This document shows positions 27,919 through 31,142 of a stretch of DNA of 31,142 nucleotides, piece by piece. Below the pieces are notes generated by a model, which was not told where the DNA came from, ran no database searches, and saw only the letters and a program-made list of their open reading frames with translations. Source of the DNA: a virus. Made by a program: the position numbers and the translations under genes. The DNA lies in IMG/VR virus record IMGVR_UViG_3300023235_000087, positions 1 through 31,142 of that record. One strand, written 5' to 3'. Each line of letters opens with the position of its first letter. Position 1 is the first letter of the stretch.

Positions 27919-29823
27919 ATGGACGACTTAATATTCCAATCTAGCGAAAAAAATAACAAAGAACTACAGAGTCTTGGTACTCAGATGGACATGCTGCTTC
28001 AGGCTATAACTAAAACTACAGATGGTAAAGATCTGGGTATAGAGTTAGTTAAAGGAAAGCCTGGTGAACCTGGAAAGGAAGCTGTTGTTGACTATGACAA
28101 GATCATTAAAGCTACTGTTAAGCAGATCCCTAAGCCTATTCCAGGAAAACCTGGTGACGATGCTGATGAGGTGGACTATGACAAGATAGCTAGATTTATC
28201 ACTAAAGAGGTTAAAAAGATCAAGATACCTGTACCAAAGCATGGTAAGGATGGTAAAAATGCCATTGTTGATTACAAAAATATTGTTATTGATTACAAGA
28301 AGATCATTAAAGGTGTTGTTGAAGAAATACCTGATGTTGTTATAGAAACCCCTAAAGAACTGAAGAAAAAAATTGAGAAGATTGGAATAGACTACGAATC
28401 TCTTGAAAACCTTCCAGACATTGACGAATGGATGAGTCAACTTGGTCGTAGAGTAGCATCAAAGACATATGATATTGAAGATATTCCAGGACTTCAGGAT
28501 GCTTTGGACAACGCAGGGGGTGGCTCTTCAAAATTTATAGACCTTACTGACACTCCAAGTGCGTATGTTTCTAACGCAATGAAGGCTTTACGTGTAAATG
28601 TAGGAGAGACAGACTTAGAGTTCTACACACCTACAGATGCTAATGATGCAGCAATTTGGGGGAATGTGACTGGAACACTATCAGCCCAAACTGATTTACA
28701 AAGTGAATTGGATGGTAAGGCTGACTCTTTAGGAGTAGATGATAACTACGTTACAGATGCAGAAAAAATTGTCATTGGGAACACTTCAGGAACAAACACA
28801 GGAGACCAAGACATCTCAAACTTTGAGACAACAACAGAGCTTAATGCACGAGATACTGATAACAGAGCAAGAGCCAACCATACAGGAACACAGGCAGCTT
28901 CAACTATTAGTGATTTTGATACAGAGGTAGCAAACAACACAGCGGTTACAGCTAACACAGCTAAAGTAACTAACGCTACACATACAGGACAGGTAACAGG
29001 CTCAGGGGCTTTGACAGTCGATGTAACAGCTATTTCAGACCAAACCCTAGTAACTGCGGTTGCAACAGATATGCTCCTTATAGAGGACGCTACAGACGGT
29101 GCATTAAAACGAGTAGATGCTTCTGACTTCTTAGCAGGAGCAGGAACAGTCACAAGTGTTGCTGTATCAGGAAACGATGGAATTGAAGTAGACAGTGGTT
29201 CACCAATTACATCAGCAGGAACAATTGAGCTTGGACTTAACAAAGTAAGTACACTTGCTTTTCTTAATGTAGAAGATGGAGCTGACGTTACAGACTCTAC
29301 TAATGTAACTGCTGCAGGGGCTTTGATGGATTCAGAGCTTGCGAGTATTGCAGATGTTAAGGCACTAAACCAAAGTGTTGTAACAACAGCATCTCCACAG
29401 TTTGCAGGAGTAAATGTAGGACACGCTACTGATACAACTATTTCACGTTCAGCAGCAGGAGTAATCGCAGTTGAGGGAGTAAGAATACTAACAACTACAC
29501 CAGTCACGCTTGCGGCAGCTTCATACACAACAGACACAGGTACATCTCTTAACATGGATAACCTTGATAATTTTGTAGTTACTGCACAAGCAGGAGCATT
29601 ATTGTTTAACGCTCCTGGAGGAACACTTGTACAAGGTCGAAAACTAACTGTAAGGATTAAAGATAACGGTACAGCACGAGCATTAACTTGGAACGCTATT
29701 TACAGAGCTATGGGAGTTGCATTACCTTCTACCACAGTAGAGTCTAAGACGTTATATCTTGGATTTATCTATAACAGTACTGATACTAAATGGGACTTAG
29801 TAGCTAGCGCCCAAGAGGCATAA
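27919..29823 (+). CDS. Collagen-like tail fibre
   Basis: 634 aa. After a short helical start, residues 45-145 contain three units of a collagen-like Gly-X-Y patch followed by VDYDKI or VDYKNI and a Lys-rich helix (GKPGEPGKEA; GKPGDDADEVDYDKI; GKDGKNAIVDYKNI). The middle is Thr/Ala/Asp-rich beta with fibre hallmarks (VTDAEKIVIGNTSGTNTGDQ; RANHTGTQ). The last 100 residues form a compact C-terminal domain (LTVRIKDNGTARALTWNAIY). It is likely a trimeric receptor-binding fibre. Its 3' half is rich in ACA, GCA and CGA codons. Confidence 0.75.
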   Translation: MDDLIFQSSEKNNKELQSLGTQMDMLLQAITKTTDGKDLGIELVKGKPGEPGKEAVVDYDKIIKATVKQIPKPIPGKPGDDADEVDYDKIARFITKEVKKIKIPVPKHGKDGKNAIVDYKNIVIDYKKIIKGVVEEIPDVVIETPKELKKKIEKIGIDYESLENLPDIDEWMSQLGRRVASKTYDIEDIPGLQDALDNAGGGSSKFIDLTDTPSAYVSNAMKALRVNVGETDLEFYTPTDANDAAIWGNVTGTLSAQTDLQSELDGKADSLGVDDNYVTDAEKIVIGNTSGTNTGDQDISNFETTTELNARDTDNRARANHTGTQAASTISDFDTEVANNTAVTANTAKVTNATHTGQVTGSGALTVDVTAISDQTLVTAVATDMLLIEDATDGALKRVDASDFLAGAGTVTSVAVSGNDGIEVDSGSPITSAGTIELGLNKVSTLAFLNVEDGADVTDSTNVTAAGALMDSELASIADVKALNQSVVTTASPQFAGVNVGHATDTTISRSAAGVIAVEGVRILTTTPVTLAAASYTTDTGTSLNMDNLDNFVVTAQAGALLFNAPGGTLVQGRKLTVRIKDNGTARALTWNAIYRAMGVALPSTTVESKTLYLGFIYNSTDTKWDLVASAQEA

Positions 29824-29827
29824 AATT

Positions 29828-30727
29828 ATGGCAACAATTAAAACATTAATAGTCGCAGGAGGAGGTTCAGGCGGAAATGTGTTCGGTGGTGGTGGTGGTG
29901 GTGGTGGTATTATCGACAAATCTGGTGAAGTTGTCACAGCAGGAGATTACACAATAGTAGTAGGATTAGGTGGGGCTAGTATAACGTCTAGCACGGAAAG
30001 AACACAGGGTAATACTGGGAGCAACAGTACAGCTTTTGGTAATACAGCTTTTGGTGGTGGAGGTGGTGGAAAGTTTCAATCTGTTGGAAATAATGGAGGT
30101 TCAGGTGGAGGTGGAGGAGGACGAAGTACTTCTGTTGGTGGTTCTGCAACACAAACTGGTGCTGATGGTTATGGATACGGGGGAGGTACAGCAAATAATG
30201 GAGGTAATGACGGTGGAGGAGGAGGAGGTGGTGCTGGAGCAGTAGGAGGTAATGCCGATTCTGTAAAAGGAGGTGATGGTGGTGTAGGTAGAAATGTTTC
30301 TGCTACTTATGGAACTGCTGTTGGAGATAGTGGTGTTTTTGGTGGAGGTGGAGGAGGAGGTGCAGATGAGAGAAAATCGACAGCTGTAGGTGGTACAGGA
30401 GGAGATGGTGGAGGAGGTGATGGTGCTGGTAGAGGTGCTGGGCAGAGTTCTGATGGACAGGCTGGAACAGCTAATACTGGAGGAGGTGGTGGTGGAACTT
30501 CTTTAGCAATTGATAACAGTGGAGCAGGAGGGTCAGGAGTAGTGATTGTGGCTTATGCAACAGATGGTAGTGATGGAGTTTCTACAGACTCGACTGGTGG
30601 AACAATAACGACATTCGGTGCAAACACAATTCACACTTTTACTTCTGATGGAACTTTTACAGCAGTGGAGTCAGATGTAGTGGAGTCAGATACTGCATCA
30701 ACATCAGACTTCTTTCAAATGTTCTAA
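29828..30727 (+). CDS. Glycine-rich tail adhesin
   Basis: 299 aa. The N-terminus TLIVAGGGSGGNVFGGGGGG leads into VVTAGDYTIVVGLGG. Then come long poly-Gly patches, and a C-terminal SGVVIVAYATDGSDG with GGTITTFGANTIHTFTSDGT. This is the architecture of phage glycine-rich proteins that pack polyglycine helices and expose loops for receptor binding at fibre tips. It is encoded 4 nt after the collagen-like fibre, so the two probably form one adsorption unit. Repetitive Gly codons (GGT, GGA) make the region prone to recombination, a route to host-range change. Confidence 0.7.
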   Translation: MATIKTLIVAGGGSGGNVFGGGGGGGGIIDKSGEVVTAGDYTIVVGLGGASITSSTERTQGNTGSNSTAFGNTAFGGGGGGKFQSVGNNGGSGGGGGGRSTSVGGSATQTGADGYGYGGGTANNGGNDGGGGGGGAGAVGGNADSVKGGDGGVGRNVSATYGTAVGDSGVFGGGGGGGADERKSTAVGGTGGDGGGGDGAGRGAGQSSDGQAGTANTGGGGGGTSLAIDNSGAGGSGVVIVAYATDGSDGVSTDSTGGTITTFGANTIHTFTSDGTFTAVESDVVESDTASTSDFFQMF

Positions 30728-30728
30728 A

Positions 30729-30737
30729 TGATATAAT
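30729..30737 (+). promoter_or_regulatory. Extended -10 promoter, leaderless geometry
   Basis: TGA-TATAAT (30729-30737) ends 6 nt before the ATG at 30744. No clear -35. It probably drives the small genes at the right edge. Confidence 0.5.
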
Positions 30738-30743
30738 ACTAAT

Positions 30744-30836
30744 ATGTTAGACAAGCAACTTAAAATAAAAATAGATGCACCAAAGCCAACTAAGGAAGAG
30801 TTGGAAGCTGTTATTCTATTAAAGACCAAGGAATGA
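30744..30836 (+). CDS. Small hypothetical protein (30 aa)
   Basis: MLDKQLKIKIDAPKPTKEEL... of 30 aa, basic and amphipathic. It is placed 6 nt after a -10 box and overlaps the next ATG by ATGA. Both signals support translation, but the function is unknown. Confidence 0.4.
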   Translation: MLDKQLKIKIDAPKPTKEELEAVILLKTKE

Positions 30837-30931
30837 TGAGAGATACAACAAACTGTAAGGGAGTAAAATTTGAATTCTCAACTGGAAATATTGCATCAGG
30901 AAATTTGGTGCTGTACGGAGTAATAAAATAA
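30833..30931 (+). CDS. Small hypothetical protein (32 aa)
   Basis: A 32-aa frame with FEFSTGNIASGNLVLYGVI, probably a small beta hairpin. It overlaps the previous gene by ATGA, begins ATG-ATG, and ends one T before the next ATG. Function unknown. Confidence 0.4.
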   Translation: MMRDTTNCKGVKFEFSTGNIASGNLVLYGVIK

Positions 30932-30932
30932 T

Positions 30933-31142
30933 ATGAAATTCAACGTACACTACGGTAAAGGAATAATCTCAAGACTAATACGCTTTTTCTCGCAAGGAGA
31001 GTTTAACCATACTTCCATAGAGATAGGAGGCAATGTATACGAAGCACGTGCACATCTTCCTTCATGGTTAGCTAGGTTCTTAAATAAGTTTCTAGCCTTT
31101 AAATGTTTCAAAGAGTACGGAGTTATCAAAACACCTGTACAT
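30933..31142 (+). CDS. Possible papain-like/NlpC-P60-like enzyme, cut by right edge
   Basis: Seventy codons are visible. GKGIISRLIRFFSQGEFNHT, IEIGGNVYEARAH and a later KTPVH resemble the permuted NlpC/P60 (YiiX/LRAT-like) fold. There a His in a strand after 'FNHTSIEI' and an E-A-R segment precede the catalytic Cys. Such proteins hydrolyse peptide or lipid bonds and in phages may act in lysis or entry. The catalytic Cys would lie beyond the window, so activity cannot be judged. It starts one T after the upstream TAA. Confidence 0.45.
   Translation, partial: MKFNVHYGKGIISRLIRFFSQGEFNHTSIEIGGNVYEARAHLPSWLARFLNKFLAFKCFKEYGVIKTPVH

Noticed and set aside
28746-29555. 269-aa leftward frame inside the fibre gene
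   Set aside because: Ala/Val/Ser-rich antisense shadow of the repetitive fibre.
1-31142. tRNA genes, CRISPR arrays, integrase, DNA polymerase
   Set aside because: Looked for typical tRNA arms, regularly spaced repeats and recombinase or polymerase motifs and saw none; a small or diverged tRNA could still be missed by eye.
1-31142. Alternative genetic code with TGA as a sense codon
   Set aside because: TGA ends several well-placed genes (195, 3670, 4914, 20998, 30836), so standard stops apply.

Overview
This is about 31 kb of the genome of a tailed double-stranded DNA phage, open at both ends. The structural genes run in the order small terminase, ribbon-helix-helix regulator, large terminase, basic protein, portal, scaffold, major capsid protein, adaptor, tail nozzle, fibre, ejection proteins, fibre. 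There is no tape-measure gene and no long-tail baseplate, so a podovirus-like particle is most likely. TAA, TAG and TGA all end real genes, so the genetic code is the standard bacterial one. The host cannot be named. Promoters look like ordinary sigma-70 sites (TTGNNN, 17 bp, TATAAT or TATACT), yet almost no start codon has a Shine-Dalgarno sequence. Several genes look leaderless, and highly expressed genes favour CGA for arginine and GGA for glycine. A host that relies on non-Shine-Dalgarno initiation, such as a Patescibacteria or Bacteroidota lineage, is a guess, and the sigma-70 promoters argue somewhat against Bacteroidota.

Layout. 1-3912 is mostly leftward: small unknown genes, a RecB/Cas4-like nuclease, a RecU-like resolvase candidate and an SF2 helicase, interrupted by a rightward single-stranded-DNA-binding protein. 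3987-6187 is rightward: a primase with TOPRIM and zinc domains in inverted order, then a P-loop ATPase. 6176-9299 is a leftward block of a dozen small, mostly acidic or cysteine-rich unknown proteins, headed by a promoter at 9334-9362 and ending in an HTH protein; this is the accessory region. 9300-10784 is a regulatory and packaging-like stretch. It holds TGCG-rich repeats, the putative small terminase (clearly richer in GC), a G-rich tandem repeat, a terminator, a promoter with a dyad at its start site, and GTAC-core repeats leading into a leaderless ribbon-helix-helix gene. 10945-31142 is the rightward late operon for packaging, head, tail, ejection proteins and fibres, with a free-standing homing endonuclease after the capsid gene and a possible papain-like/NlpC-P60-like enzyme cut off by the right edge.

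How it fits together. Nuclease, SSB, resolvase, helicase, primase and ATPase form a replication/recombination kit; no DNA polymerase, integrase or complete lysis cassette is visible. Early control uses two compact divergent promoter pairs (around 1416-1481 and 3910-3987) in which the two directions overlap or abut. Genes are mostly joined by ATGA overlaps or by a stop codon, one T and then ATG, which suggests translational coupling in place of Shine-Dalgarno initiation. The late operon probably answers to the ribbon-helix-helix protein encoded just before the large terminase. All functional assignments come from motifs read by eye; no database search was run.
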